Shown here in pieces: positions 31,661-43,639 of a DNA stretch of 64,000 nucleotides. Below the pieces are notes generated by a model. The model was not told where the DNA came from and searched no databases. It saw only the letters and a program-made list of their open reading frames with translations. Within the stretch, counting starts at the first letter, position 1. Each line of letters opens with the position of its first letter. The stretch is from assembly GCA_022494885.1 (NCBI GenBank), contig JAGVSM010001133.1:186001-250000 (forward strand), written 5' to 3'. The DNA comes from Micrasema longulum (Eukaryota; Arthropoda; Insecta; Trichoptera; Brachycentridae). The position numbers and the translations under genes were made by a program.

Positions 31661-34595
31661 TGTCCTGAGCACTTCTATACCACTTTAAATCTTCAGTCTA
31701 CCAAAATTTCAAAATAAATATGGACAACGTACGTTGGATTATATTGTTCCAAAAATATTTAATATGTGGCCACTTGACACGAAAACATGTCATAGTAAAA
31801 ATAAAATTATGTTTTTATTTCGTTAGTGGTTAGTAGACAGAACGTTCCTATATTGATTTATTATTTATATAAAACATTTTTTTTATTATCTCTCATTGAA
31901 TACATTTTTGTTATTTTCTTAGGTTAACCTTTTATTTTATTTACATTTTTTAGATCTTAATTTTAATAGGTAGGTACTTTTAATTTTCTTTTTTTCTGTA
32001 GATATGAATTGAAATTTTTGATTTACTTTATTTTATTTTTTATTTTGTTTTGATTACATTTATGAGCACACACTATTTATACATGTGTTTAATTTTTTTC
32101 TTATATTTAAGATATATTCAAGTAAATTGCTATTCTTTAATTTTAATTGTATAATTTTACTCTTTTTTCTTACTTAAAAAAAATATATATATATTTCTTT
32201 AAACTATTTTTTATGTTTTTTATTTTATACGTATACAGTATTATGTCTGTGCTCTTTTTATTTGATTATTAATTAAAACTAATGTCTGAGCATCCGATGA
32301 CAAACTATTATTGAATAGTTTATCGGCACAAAATATATTTTAATACTTTGTTTTCTTTATAATGTATTAATATTGTAATAATGTGTATATTTTATTGAAT
32401 ATTATTGATAATTAATAGAAAAAAAGATAGAAGCTTAAATGTTTTATTGACTATTCACCAGAGGAGTTGCATTCCTCGAGAATGCATGTACTAAAAAATG
32501 GAAGAATGTTTTTTTCTATATATAATAATTTTGTATTTGAATGTTTACAAACAGCATTCATTTTTTATGGATTCCAACCAGATAATATTAACTGAAATTT
32601 AATGCATTTAAAAAAATCATATTCCTGCATAAAGTGCACTCCTTTTGGTAAGAAGAGAGTTCGACATTTGCAAGAATAATTCTATATTTGAAAATGAATT
32701 GTTTTAGAATTCGTGAAAAAATGATACTTGTGTATCCATATTTACACCGGTGTAATTCAAATATGTGATTACGCAGCAGGATTATACGTCGCGAAACGTA
32801 AATATGTTGACATTTAATATTAGGTGTTCACGGATGTTCCATTGTGATCGCGAATACGAGAATTAGTGGGTGCGTTTATATATTTTATTAATATTAGATT
32901 TGTGTAAAAAATCATGTCCGTGGGCATTCCTACAAAAAATGAAGATGTGTTGTAAATTAAACGTTTTTATGGATTCTTTAGATTTTTTAACCAACTTAAT
33001 AGAATAAATAATTGGATCTCTGAAAGGTCACGGTTTATTCCGCGCCCGCGTAAAGTCGTCAATGGCCCGCGTGTGAATTAGCTAACGGCTGTTCTCGCCG
33101 CCATTGTTCTCTGCTTTCCCAGGCGGGCACAGGACAGGAGAATGGAGAAGCCCCAGTTCCCTGGTGCACCTTCTCACACTCGTCTTCACAGCAAATCGGA
33201 TGTTTTTACATCGAGAGAGTTCCGGTTGTTCTAGAAAGATCGACTGCCAGCTTGCCGTTCTAGAAGCATCCATAGTGTGAACTCAATAAACTTGAACGAC
33301 TTCAGAATACAGTCAACCCTGGGTCGGTATTCTGAATCGTCTCTATCCCCTTGGGGATTTTTAATATTTTGAATGAAAGGATACACAATCATAATCTAGG
33401 TTTCCGCTTAAAGCCTGAATCAAATGCTGTGTGGGGAATCATCTTTAAAACGATCGATGGACCCCTAAATATATGAATATGTTTTAATACAAACTGATAT
33501 TATCTATATTCAACTTATCTCAAACTCATTACGTTTTATAAGTAAATAAAAAAATATTTTTGTATTTCAAAATAGGTTCGTTGCTTGTCCTCTCGTTAAA
33601 CCGACTGACAGGAAACTGATATGTAAACAGTGTTTAACAGTGTCAATAAGGTTCAAATTGCTTTTGGTACAGACAGTGTGTGGCTGAAAAGTTAATGAAT
33701 AGCTATTTAAACATCTGTCATTTCTGTCATTCTTTCGCAAACGCCTCGAAAAAAAAATCGCACATCGGTCTGATTGTGCCTAACAGAAATCGAGAAAATC
33801 GACGTTTCTTTGTACCGTTTTCCGCACTCCAAAACTGAACCGATTTGGTTGTTTTTTTTTTAAAGAGTATCAGAATAGAATTTTCTGTATCTTTTGCGTC
33901 CATCAATTTATATGGAAACGCCAATGGTAAATATTTATAGTGTGTTGAAGAAATACGGGAATACGTTACCAAGAAAAAAATATGTTTTTTTATATTGTTG
34001 ACTCCCCTTCATGCTGCTGCGGATATCCTAACCAATCTTCTGAACACATCCTGTGCTCTTGTCCCTTTCCCCTTCTCTATGATTACCGCTGGAGTTTCTT
34101 GCTACTATCCGTGGCCCTGTAATAGGTCCTGTCGGATATACAGATCTGGTGGCTACGAAGAAAAGTCAGACCGCGTTTCCTCTTAACGCCTGGAGATATA
34201 GATTCCGGTATCCGGGTGGAATGAAGAATACGATTCTGTATGTGAAATTGAATCAGAAATTATTGTCTAGTTGAAATTTCGTCGATCAAATGGCCCCTTT
34301 TAACTAACGAATCAAATATTAATCAATCAATCAATCAAAATAAACTTTCTTTTGGCCTGTAATTCGACTTTTTAACGGCTGACGCATGGCGAATCGCATT
34401 ATCTTTAACACCTTTTTCTCATTAGTAATATTTTAGGTACCTATATTAATTAAGTATTTTAATACTATTTAGTACGTGACTTGCACACTTTTTAGTTTTA
34501 GTGACACTAATACATGAATTTAGTAAAAATGAAATTAAACTTACCTCTCATAAATTGGAAAATACAGTAGGCCGAGTTTTGCACACAATAAGGAA
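31661..34595. other. Mostly unassigned; one small hairpin and one dispersed repeat
   Basis: 31661-33000 is extremely AT-rich without features. 33040-33300 is a GC-richer stretch with no exon I can defend. At 33302-33337 the arms TTCAGAATAC and GTATTCTGAA form a hairpin over a 16-base loop. At about 33815-33890, TTTTCCGCACTCCAAA and GAGTATCAGAATAGAATTTT match 61995-62065, so this is a dispersed repeat. 33952-33970 (AATACGGGAATACG) also recurs near 19670. Confidence 0.4.
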
Positions 34596-34599
34596 CCTC

Positions 34600-35578
34600 A
34601 GCCCTACAAGAAATTGGAGAAATGTCACCATGGTTGTTCAACATATACATCGATAACTGTATGAAAGAACTGAAAGATTTAAGAATGGGAGCAAAAATGA
34701 ATGGTATAACTGTTAACTGTCTTCTGTATGCGGATGATGCCGTGCTTCTTGCTAGCAGCAAAGAAGACCTTCAATTCTTAGTAACAAAAGTCCACGAGGT
34801 ATGCAAGAAAAGCGATTTGCTTATGAATGTTGATAAATCGAAAGTGATGGTTTTGAAAGGGATGAAAATATAACTAAATGTGAGATCAGCGTGAACGGAG
34901 ATATTCTGAATCAGGTAGAAGAATTTGTGTACCTGGGAAGTATGTTTACTAGGGACGGAAAGGTCGAGAAAGATATTGAAAGGAGGGTGAGTGCTGGGAA
35001 CAGGGTGAACGGTGCACTAAAAATCTACTTTGGCAAACAAATGTTTATCGCAGGAGGCTAAACTAGCACTTCACAACGGAGTTCTAGTTCCAACTCTAAT
35101 GTATGGGAGCGAAGTATGGAATTGGAAAAATAATGATGAAAGTAGGTTGAATGCTGTCAAAATGCGACCCCTCAGGCGAATGTGTGGTAAAACGATGTAT
35201 GATAGGTGCACAAATGTCGAGATCCGTGAAGTGTGTAAGTCTGAGACATGCATTATTGACAGAATCAAGAAAGGGGTGCTGCGTTGGTTTGGACATGTAG
35301 AGCGAATGGACAGAAAAATAACGGCTTAAAGGATCTACAATGTAAATGTTGATGAATGCAGAAAACTAGGAAGACTGAGAAAGACATGGCACGATCAAGT
35401 CCATCAAATACTTGAAGATGGACATGTCAAAAGTAGGAATAATCGGCGTGCGTGCATAAGAAGATGTATGAATGTAGAGGAAGCGAGGTCTGTATGCCAA
35501 GATAGAGTGTTATGGCGTTCTATTCTCTCTTCCTATCCCTACGGGGAAACGGCGTGATGGTTTGTTGTTGTTGTTGTG
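34600..35578 (+). mobile_element. RTE-like LINE, best copy: reverse transcriptase 3' half, (GTT)n tail
   Basis: From 34622 the frame reads MSPWLFNIYIDNCMKELKDL, then LLYADDAVLLASSKEDLQFL with the intact YADD site, then MNVDKSKVMV. One shift near 34850 moves to CEISVNGDILNQVEEFVYLG, and another near 35025 returns to LALHNGVLVPTLMYGSEVW, MCGKTMYDRCTNVEIREVC and LRWFGHVERM. A stop at 35327 is followed in the same frame by RKTWHDQVHQILEDGHVKS and VLWRSILSSYPYGETA, ending at TGA (about 35555). A (GTT)n tail follows at 35562-35577. In an intact element this enzyme primes on a nicked target. The domains before GVRQGC are missing. Confidence 0.88.
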
Positions 35579-35889
35579 ATAACAATAATTATTTTAATAA
35601 AGTCACTAGAGCAAAAGTTTTTCACATAAAAAATAAAATATTAAAATAAGACAATTTGGAAATTTTAGAAATTAAAAAAATGATTCATAATAAGATTTAA
35701 AAAAAAGCCAAAAAAACAAAACTCGTATCCCCTTTAGTCCATTCCTGTCTAGTTTCACTCGTGTCCATCTTACTTCACACTTCTCATTTTTAAAAGAACA
35801 ACATGACAAAAATACTTTAACTATTAGCTCCTTGTGTATTGATGTCGTATAAAGTAATCACTGTCAAAATAAAATAATATAGAATTCAT

Positions 35890-35995
35890 TAATTAATAAT
35901 ACCTTGATAATGAAGCTTGTGTAGTTTTAAAACCGGTCTGTAGAAAAAAAAAAGTCGTTAAAAACAAAGTTGTTTTATATTTATTTTATCTTATA
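35890..35995 (+). repeat. Penelope-like half-foldback
   Basis: TACCTTGATAATGAAGCTTG, TTTTAAAACCGGTC and AAAAACAAAGTTGTTTTAT match the right arm of the foldback at 11709-11800, with substitutions. There is no second arm. Confidence 0.6.
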
Positions 35996-38290
35996 GTTTA
36001 CACTTATCAAATCGAGATAGCTATCGAGTTAGTTATCAAGGTGCATAGGGCATATTAAAAATCTAAAACTTAAATTTCAAACGTATTTTAAATTTGAGGT
36101 TAGAAATATAACAAACATACGTTAAAATAAATAAAAAACACTTTCATATATACGTTTGTAATATACGAATAGTAAAAACCAGACTAAATTATGTGGGAAA
36201 AACGTAGCAAACATAGCACTGTAACTTACTTTTTGTTGCAAATAAATTTAATTCACAATGACAAACACGTTTTATGAGCAATGAAAAGTTTGACAGAAAT
36301 ATGTTGCCCGCTGATAAAAATGTAATCCCAATACGTTTTTGGGGAATTTTCAATTTCTATATTGCCAGAGATATGATGATTGTTCAAAGGTGTTCGGAAC
36401 AACGCAACGCTCAACCTAATTTATACCTACCTACCCATCCTTCCCATTTCCTAGCGCACTCTATGTAACAATAATTCCACATGTGAGTGCCGGAAAAAAC
36501 ATTATATTATCAGTACACAATTTAACAGCAACCAAGCAAAGTGCTTAACTAATTTTGCCTCAAGCATGCTGTGCCTGCGTGTCACGACCGCCAGCTTCAC
36601 CAGGGTTCCAGCACACGTCGCGCCTCATCATCAGCAGATTGGTGGAGTTGCGCAACCTTCCTTCTCCAACAATACAGTCCACTTACTAAATTTTCCCCCT
36701 TCTAGGACAAGATATTCTTAACACCTAATTCACTCCTCAACAAAAGGTATGCAACTTGCCTCTACATTTAACTGGGTCTTCCTTGTATTATCAGTTTTTT
36801 TTATTTTTTTATACGGGAGTTGAATTATTTTTTATCTTGCTTATAAAATATAAGGTTTATATTTTTTTATAATTTTTCTGCGGTTAAATTACTTTAAGTT
36901 TAAGCTAAGTTTTTGGGATCAGGAAGGATATTCTAGAGTGGGCCAATCAGGAACTTCTCAGCATTTGCTAATGTGAACAATTGATATTGTAGTGTGCCAC
37001 TTATCGCTACTTATCGTAATTTATGCTAGCCCTTTCAGTCTCACCGAACAAGGATTTTGTTAACCTCAGGTAAAACTTAGAATTCTGTCAAAAGTTTTTG
37101 GTGCCGGTTTATAGGCGTGGACTGCAGCCGGTTTCACTGCGTTACTTGACCAATGAGAGGACGCCGTCGGGAAATTAGTAGAAATTATAGGAAATTAGGG
37201 ATGGTAGTAGTAGTATCAGAAGTAGTAGTAGTAGAAATAAATAATAATACATTTGGTACCTATGTGTTTTAAGAACTGGTTTCAGAAAATATCGATTCCG
37301 TAAAGAAAAGAAAAATGAATGCCCTAATTTCAATCCCCAAGAAAAAAAATAATTTATATTAAAATCTTCCTTTGACACATCAGCCACCAGGCTTTAAATT
37401 TGCTAAAATATTTGAGCCAGTCGGGGAAAAGTAACCTTAAAACCCGACGTTTGTTGCACTGGGGACTCGAGTCACAAGTCGATCGTCTTATTGCTTATTC
37501 GAATCTTCCGATGAAATTTCAATAACGTATCCCATAATTCTCTTTGGGGATCTTTTAGGAAGAAGTGCTCTAAAAGGACTCGCAAATAACACGAAAGATC
37601 ACGTCTTCGATTGGAAATTCGCTGCAATTGGCTGGAGGTCTGGTATGCGTAAGCAAAGTGACGGACGCCAATCACTGGTAATATGACAAATTAAACGTTT
37701 TATCATTAGTGGAATTCAATTTCGAAAAGCAGCCGGTAATGTCTGTTATATTATGTAAATGCCAAAAGTGAATGAAAAATCGATTAATAATACCTAATGT
37801 AAAAAGTCCTCCTTTTCCTCCATTTTATTTTTGTTTGTGAAAATTTTAACTGGATCCGAAAATTCTGTAATACTCTTTTTTAATTTAAATTTCCGTTGTT
37901 TCTTTTAGAATTTACTGTATTAGTACAACAAATAAAAAAATAAAAAAAAACATGTGTGGAGCAGATTAACTCTTAAAAAGTAATTGTATTCGCGTTGGCT
38001 TTAAATAAGTTATTTTTGTGGGTTATCCAAAATTATGATTAAATGATTTTTTAACAAAAATCATTGTATCGAAGGATTTTTCTTTATTGACAATGAGTAA
38101 GTACTTTGATTAAGTAATTTAATATCGAATTCACCGTTGTGTATCTGTTTTTTCTCGGGATTATTCTTGGAGTTTTGTTTTGTAATATGGTGAATTTGTT
38201 TAAAATGTTTCGTTCTCTATAATATTTTTCGTGATAGCCTTTAGGCGTACATATATTGTTTGGAAATGTTAATAATTAGTATATATTTTA
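35996..38290. other. No gene seen; two GC-richer islands
   Basis: Islands at about 36545-36680 (GTGTCACGACCGCCAGCTTC) and 37435-37680 (ACTGGGGACTCGAGTCACAA, GACGGACGCCAATCACTGG) appear single-copy and contrast with the AT-rich surroundings. A (TAG)n-like run lies at about 37200-37235. None contains a defensible exon. Confidence 0.4.
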
Positions 38291-38292
38291 AT

Positions 38293-39245
38293 GATTACTA
38301 CTACTATTACCATCACGCCATTTCTCCGTAGAAGTAGGCAGAGAGAATAGACTGCCACACATGTCTATCCTGGCATACATCACTAGCTTCTTCCACATTC
38401 ATACATCTTGTCATACATGCCCTTCAGTTTTGTCTGCTTTTGACATGACCAGACTTAAGATTTTGGTTTATCTGATCATACCACGTCTTCCTTGGTCGTC
38501 CTCGTCTCACATTACCGTTCATTCTTGCCATATATACTTGTTTTACCATTCTTTTGCGGTTCATTTGTTCTACGTGACCAAACCATCTCAGAGACTCTTT
38601 TTTAATCTTATCAATTATACTTGACTCAGATTTACACTCTCGCCTGATTTCATCATTCGTAACCCTATCATACATTGATTTCCCACACATTCGTCTTAGA
38701 GATCGCATATTAACCGCGTTCACTCGGCTTTCATCCTTCCTCTGCCAGTTCCATGTTTTATTTCCATACATAAGAGTTGGGACTAAAACGCCAGTTAAGC
38801 TTCGATTGACATATTTTTATAAGCAATTACTGTGCTAAGTGCTCCGTACTTATTTGTTTTTGTTGCCCGCATTTACACTCCTTTCAACATCTTTTTCTAC
38901 TCTTTCATCTCTTGAAAACATGCTTTCCAGGTTCACAAATTCTTCTACTTTTTCAAGACATTCGTTGTTTACATTTATTATGCAGTCAGTAACCTTACTA
39001 TCCCTTTCAAATTCCATCACGTTTGACTTACTTTCGTTCATCGCCAATTCACTCTCCAGGCATACATCGTACATTCTATAGACTATTTGTTGCAAATCAT
39101 CCTAACTGCTTGCTAACAGAACTACATCATCAGCATACAATAAGCAGCTTATTGAAAAATTATAAATTTTTGCTCCAATACCCATACATTATATCTCTTT
39201 CATACAGTTGTCCATGTATAAATTAAACAACCATGGTGACAATAC
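38293..39245 (-). mobile_element. RTE-like LINE 3' half, (TAG)n-tail subfamily
   Basis: The (TAG)n tail is at 38298-38312 in reverse. The minus strand then gives RRGRPRKTWYDQINQNLKS, LRWFGHVEQMNRKRMV, VNMRSLRRMCGKSMYDRVTN and MYGNKTWNWQRKDESR in one 115-residue frame (38424-38771). A further frame (38850-39095) reads MYDVCLESELAMNESKSNVM, then INVNNECLEKVEEFVNLESM. At about 39110-39240 there is a broken LLYADD block and the HGW-like SPWLFN start. It extends further 5' than the copy at 29288 and has fewer breaks. Confidence 0.85.
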
Positions 39246-40072
39246 ACATCCATATATTTCAATGATAATTAAATATAAGGTCAAATTTGGACATTAATTT
39301 AATATATTTGAACAATTTAAGACTAAATAAATATATAAAAAATGCAGTTCCGTGGTACGTAATTTTAAATGATTGTAAAAAGTAAAAATTAGGTTTTTTT
39401 TTAATGTCAGAAATTTTATTCTTACATTTTTAGTCAGTATTTACGTAATAAGAATCGATCTGTAATGTAATGCTGACTTTCATTGTAACAAAAGTAAATC
39501 AACAGAAATCAAACAAGACATTTTGCAATTATAATAATATGTATCCATTTGGTAATCACTACATTACAAAATGGAATATGCATTAGATTAGAGGTTTAAA
39601 TTGTATTCCTTTGTATTAGTGAGACGTCGGCGTCGCTTGAACTGGGCCACTAGTTAAGCCTTGTCGTAGGCATTAGGCAAACGTCTCGATTTGCATTCTA
39701 ATCGCAGTTGGTGTTATCCATTGTACCTTATTAGCGATTCCACTGTGCCAGTAGTAGCGCGTATGCGGGAAGGAAGACGTTAGCCAAGTCTCCAGGTGTT
39801 TGCATACTGTTAGCAGGCCGGATGTTGGGAAAAGCAGTTTCCGGTTTTTTCACCCCTCAAGGACAAATGAATCGGAGCTTGCAGTCTATGCAAATTAATT
39901 GCTTTTTATGCGACACGGTGAACAATCAACCAGTTTGATATTCGTTTTTGTAACATTTTTTCCTTTATGGTAAATTCAATATAACTACGTTGAGTTGTTA
40001 TGAAAGTACACTAATTAATTTAAGAAATAATTCTTATTATATTATATAATAAAATATGTATAAAGCTAGTGG
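39246..40072. other. No gene seen; GC-richer island at 39615-39905
   Basis: Inside the island are two POU-type octamer matches in opposite directions: ATTTGCAT at about 39688-39695 and ATGCAAAT at about 39887-39894. The second overlaps AATTAATT. The island looks unique within this window. A conserved enhancer is possible but cannot be shown from one sequence. Confidence 0.35.
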
Positions 40073-40215
40073 TGGTCTCGTGACTCTTGTCTTGGAATTA
40101 CGAATCAAAGTTCCATGGTTCGAACCCTACTCTACCTAAACTGGATTTCCATTTTTTAATAGTGAATTATTTACAACTTCTTGAAAATGGAAGGCAACGC
40201 CAACAACTTTTCAAT
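40073..40215 (+). repeat. SINE-2 copy
   Basis: GGTGGTCTCGTGACTCTTGT (A-box region), CATGGTTCGAACCCTACTC (B box GGTTCGAACCC), then the body CTGGATTTCCATTTTTTAAT, GAATTATTTACAACTTCTTG and AAAATGGAAGG. The head keeps a tRNA-like layout of about 70 bp. The body is shared with 30490, 41409, 50240 and 53964. Confidence 0.7.
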
Positions 40216-40242
40216 TTTTACACTTCTTGTACCAGTTCTTTT

Positions 40243-40464
40243 CATTACAATATTTGAGTTTGTCCAAATGTTCGTAGACAAAAGACTGGATTTCACCCCC
40301 TCAGGAGTCATTAAGATTAACAAATAACAACAGGAATAGAGAATGGACTAGACTTCCATATTCCCTTATTTAAGGTATTCTCCATCCCTGTTGTTATTTG
40401 TTAATCTTAATGACTCCCGAGGGGTGAAATCTAGTCTTTTGTCTACGAACATTTGGACAAACTC
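40243..40464. repeat. Family A foldback: two X modules head to head
   Basis: The left arm (40249-40345) reads TTTGAGTTTGTCCAAATGTT, AGACTGGATTTCACCCCCTC and ATTAACAAATAACAACAGG. The right arm (about 40376-40464) is its reverse complement with a few differences. The short centre, ACTTCCATATTCCCTTATTT, is the usual body sequence next to the inner end. It is an inverted, almost body-less derivative. Confidence 0.8.
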
Positions 40465-41215
40465 AAAACTTAGATCGTTTTTATATATTTAAATGCTGCA
40501 TATAATACAAATAATGATTTATTTGTATGAATAAAAGAAAGGCTATTGAAAATCAGGTTTTATAATCAGCAACCATTGCAGTAAAATCGTAAAATGCAGA
40601 TATTGTTAAACATTAAAAGGTACACTTGTTGTAGCTTGCTGAGCGCAAATTTATATTTTTAGTAATTCTTGTCGTTTGCCGTTTAAAAAACGGAGAAATC
40701 GTTGCTGGAAAATGACACCGTAAAAAAATACGAACGCGAGCCCCGGGGCTCTGAGACAAAGAAAGAGTACGGCAGCAAATTAAATTATAACCAGCCCCTT
40801 TGGCTAAGGCTCCTTTTAATAAAATATCCCTTTAAATCTCCTAGAGCGATATTTCGCTTATCATTTAATCCCGGGGGAGTCAAATTAACACACGTAATAA
40901 ATTGAAAGAATGCGAAGTTTAATTTAAGTTTGAATTTGCGATTAGCATAATGACTGTCGTAATGGTTTGAGCTTGTATAGCACGGGATCTCTAGGAGCTA
41001 GCTATAAGGTTTGAAGTTTAGCACCGAGAGAGGATACCGCAGATAATATTCGCTTAAGAAGATTGCTTCATTAAGGAAAACCGAAGCAGACATTTTGTAT
41101 CTTCATTCTTCATTGTTCTCGCGATAATCGAATAATTATTTCTTAGCTTCTTAAAACTTGACAGAATGAAGAACAGAAACCATTTTTTTAATAAAAAAAC
41201 GGTAAAGAACCTGTG
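40465..41215. other. No gene seen
   Basis: Contains a 14 bp palindrome GAGCCCCGGGGCTC at about 40739. A GC-richer segment at 40690-41040 has no exon that I can support. Confidence 0.4.
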
Positions 41216-41221
41216 AACAAC

Positions 41222-42015
41222 TTTTATTCACTAAATGTTTACGTATATTTTTTTTTAACCTCTAACCGACTTTTCTATACAAACCGATGTTGAGACGTAC
41301 CCTCCTATTTATCGGAACATCAATTAAAATAACATGCAAAACCCACTATACACCTTCACCATAATTGTTGCACAAAAATTTAAAACCAACATGTCATATT
41401 TTTTGTAGGCACTTGATTTCCATTTTCTAATCGTGAATTATTTATAACTCGTTGAAAATGGCCAGCAAAATTGAAATATTTGGGTAAATTATAAGAACGC
41501 TAATATTTCTTTTATAAATAAATAAAAAACCCTTACAAGCACTGATTAGGTTGGTTACTCTGAGTAGGTGGAAGGAGATGAAGGGAGAGGCGTTAGTTTG
41601 ATAGGTTTAGGGTGGCTATGACAATGGAATATCACATAATGAGCTATGTATATTGAAAGTTGTTTGATGATTGACTAAAGGGAAATTATATTTCAAAGCC
41701 TTACTAATATGAAACATTTCCATTTTATTTACTTTAAATCCTGTATTATTTGAATATATAATTAAGACTCCTGTATCTTTATTAAAGTCATAATTAAAAT
41801 TAAAAAGTTTGTTTGAAAAAAAATTGTTGTTGTGAAGACGCCTAATTTGTTTTTCCAACAATGTTTTAGTGTATAGTGAATTATGTACGTTAGTTTAATT
41901 GGTGTCCTTATGAAAAAATGGAAACGTCTCAAAACCGGTAGGCATAGAAAAGTCGGTATGTGGTTATATACAAATATTTTGTAACGTTTAGTAAAACGTT
42001 TGACCACAAAGTAAA
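41222..42015 (-). mobile_element. Penelope-like element with GIY-YIG-region C-terminal remnant
   Basis: The minus strand (41861-41616) encodes 81 residues: NFFSNKLFNFNYDFNKDTG, VLIIYSNNTGFKVNKMEMF, then PLVNHQTTFNI and PLS. Penelope-type proteins end with a stretch such as HLLxxxHxF, then KGxKxxxLExxEI, then LLNxQTxF, after the GIY-YIG endonuclease domain. Downstream on the minus strand, at about 41240-41330, is the family end GGGTACGTCTCAACATCGG. An inverted copy of that end lies at 41885-41960 (AACGTCTCAAAACCGGTAGG), then CGTTTGACCACAAAG. A SINE-2 tail (41409-41470) is inserted within. The reverse transcriptase part is absent. Confidence 0.65.
41409..41472 (+). repeat. SINE-2 body fragment
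   Basis: TTGATTTCCATTTTCTAATC, GTGAATTATTTATAACTCGT and TGAAAATGGCC match the SINE-2 body. The tRNA-like head is missing. Confidence 0.55.
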
Positions 42016-42235
42016 TTCCTTAAATATTAATGTACTTTTATTCGTATTAGATAATAATTTAAGTTTTTTATTTTTAAAATAATGTTTTCATTATAACAAT
42101 TGTTATTTTTATGTTTGAAATATTTTTTACAAAGTTTTCTTTTAAAATTTTCTAATTTATCATTGAAAAATCTTAGTGGAAGCTCATTGTAATTTATTAT
42201 AGACATAAAATAAGACTGATAGTTTAATCCATGAA

Positions 42236-42295
42236 TTTGGAAAAACCAGTGACCGGCTGTATTGCTTTCGTCACATCTTCCAGAATCGTACCTTT
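42236..42295 (-). repeat. Penelope-like GATGTGACGAAAGC...CCGGTCACTGG motif
   Basis: The reverse complement reads GGAAGATGTGACGAAAGCAA, then TACAGCCGGTCACTGGTTTT. A + strand counterpart at about 43650 reads GAAGATGTCGTGAAAGCAAT, then GAAATCGGCCACTGGTAATT. Both follow the layout stem, GAAAxCGGxCACTGGT, seen in Penelope-like ends. Confidence 0.4.
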
Positions 42296-42577
42296 ATTTT
42301 AATATTCTACATATTTTCCCAACAAAAGTTAGGACACACAATTCAAAATTGAGTACATAATTGTAAATGAATTTAATTGTTTTTGTCTGAAAAACCTTTT
42401 TTATGAAGTGTTACCGGGTAAATACAAGAGTATATATATGTATTATTTTATTAGTTTAATGAGTGCATATTATGTATTGCAAAAGAACGGCCTCAATAGT
42501 TTACGTATTATGTATATTTATTACGTATAATATATTGACATGTAACGCTTATTTAAAAGATCTTTCAAATTTGAATA

Positions 42578-42768
42578 TACTCAAAATATTGTTGATAAAA
42601 CCAGCTTGTCCATGGAGAAGTAACAAAAATATTTTCAGGCGTTACCTAGTATGTAGGTAATATAAGTCAGTCAGAATGTCACCCGCGTCAATAAAGGTTT
42701 TAGCTCTAGAACTTTACAAAAATAATGAAATAGAAAAAAAAGGAATTATTAATTTACATATTCGCCCA
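42578..42768 (+). repeat. Family A 5' part, split by a LINE
   Basis: TCAAAATATTGTTGATAAAA (X end), CCATGGAGAAG, TTTTCAGGCGTTACCTAGTA and CAATAAAGGTTTTAGCTCT. The body is resumed at 43488 after the LINE. Confidence 0.7.
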
Positions 42769-43487
42769 GTGGGCAAGAAGGACATATTTATACAAGGAAA
42801 ATTGTTATAAAGGGAAGTAGGAAGATACAATGGTATATAGTAGACGTGGTGGGAGTGCAAGCGGGAGAGAGGTGTTTATAATTGAATATGATTCAGTGAT
42901 CGTTTGAAAGTAGACAACTTGTTATCAAAGAAATCAAGTCTGGTATGTTTGTTGGCAGACCTAATAATTTTGGGCATAGGAAAATAAAAATAATAGTTAG
43001 TTCTATAGTTATCGTATGAAAGAGTTAGTTTTGTCTGAGGTTTCTAGTTAGGATATTTAATTTTATTGAGCTCTACTGAGGTGCATCAAAGGAACTACTG
43101 TTCAGGTGCATCAAAGAGTGAGTTGAGAATTTTTAATAGGACTAGAAGGTCGGATTTATTTCGACGGTCTTGAAAATAAGATATACTTTAGCTATTTTCT
43201 AACTCATTGTTCTTATATTGGTCCTCCAGCCTATTTTTCTTAAAAATCGATGTTGAACTGATTCAATATTGTTGATGTGAACATCATAATATGGATACCA
43301 GATAACAGAGGAATACTCTAGGTGCGGGTGAATTAGGAAACAGAAGAGAGATTTAAGGGTGCTGATATTTTTGAAGTCAGTTGTGCTTCTGCTAATAAAT
43401 CCAAGGAGTTTAAAGGATTTATTGGTTAGATGTTCTATATGAATTGTAAAAATAAATTAAATGTCAAGTATAATACCTAAATCTCAT
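42769..43487 (-). mobile_element. LINE reverse transcriptase C-terminal half inserted in family A
   Basis: The minus strand, from about 43470, reads DLGIILDI, a stop, then HIEHLTNKSFKLLGFISRST, SLFCFLIHPHLEYSSVIWY, PYYDVHINNIESVQHRFLRK and IGWRTNIRT. Further down come RNLRQ, TNIPDLISL and NHIFNYKHLSPACTP-like pieces across frames. HIExLxNKxxKxLGFIxR, then LVRPxLEYxSxIWxPxY and IExVQxRFLRxI, is the well-known jockey/CR1-type thumb and C-terminal region. It is 5'-truncated and carries several stops. Confidence 0.8.
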
Positions 43488-43620
43488 ATGCAAACCCTAA
43501 ATGTTACATTGTGTGTAAAGTGGTCGCCTAAATCAGTCAATGACAGGCCTTAGGCCCGTAAATGACTAGACCTCTACATTCGCTTCTTTAGAATGTTCTT
43601 CGTCTTTGTTATAACATATA
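43488..43620 (+). repeat. Family A 3' part, continued after the LINE
   Basis: AAATGTTACATTGTGTGTAA, AGTGGTCGCCTAAATCAGTC, AATGACAGGCCTTAGGCCC and GTTCTTCGTCTTTGTTATAA. It joins the 5' part at 42578-42768. Confidence 0.7.
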
Positions 43621-43639
43621 TATAATTTTACACTAAAGA

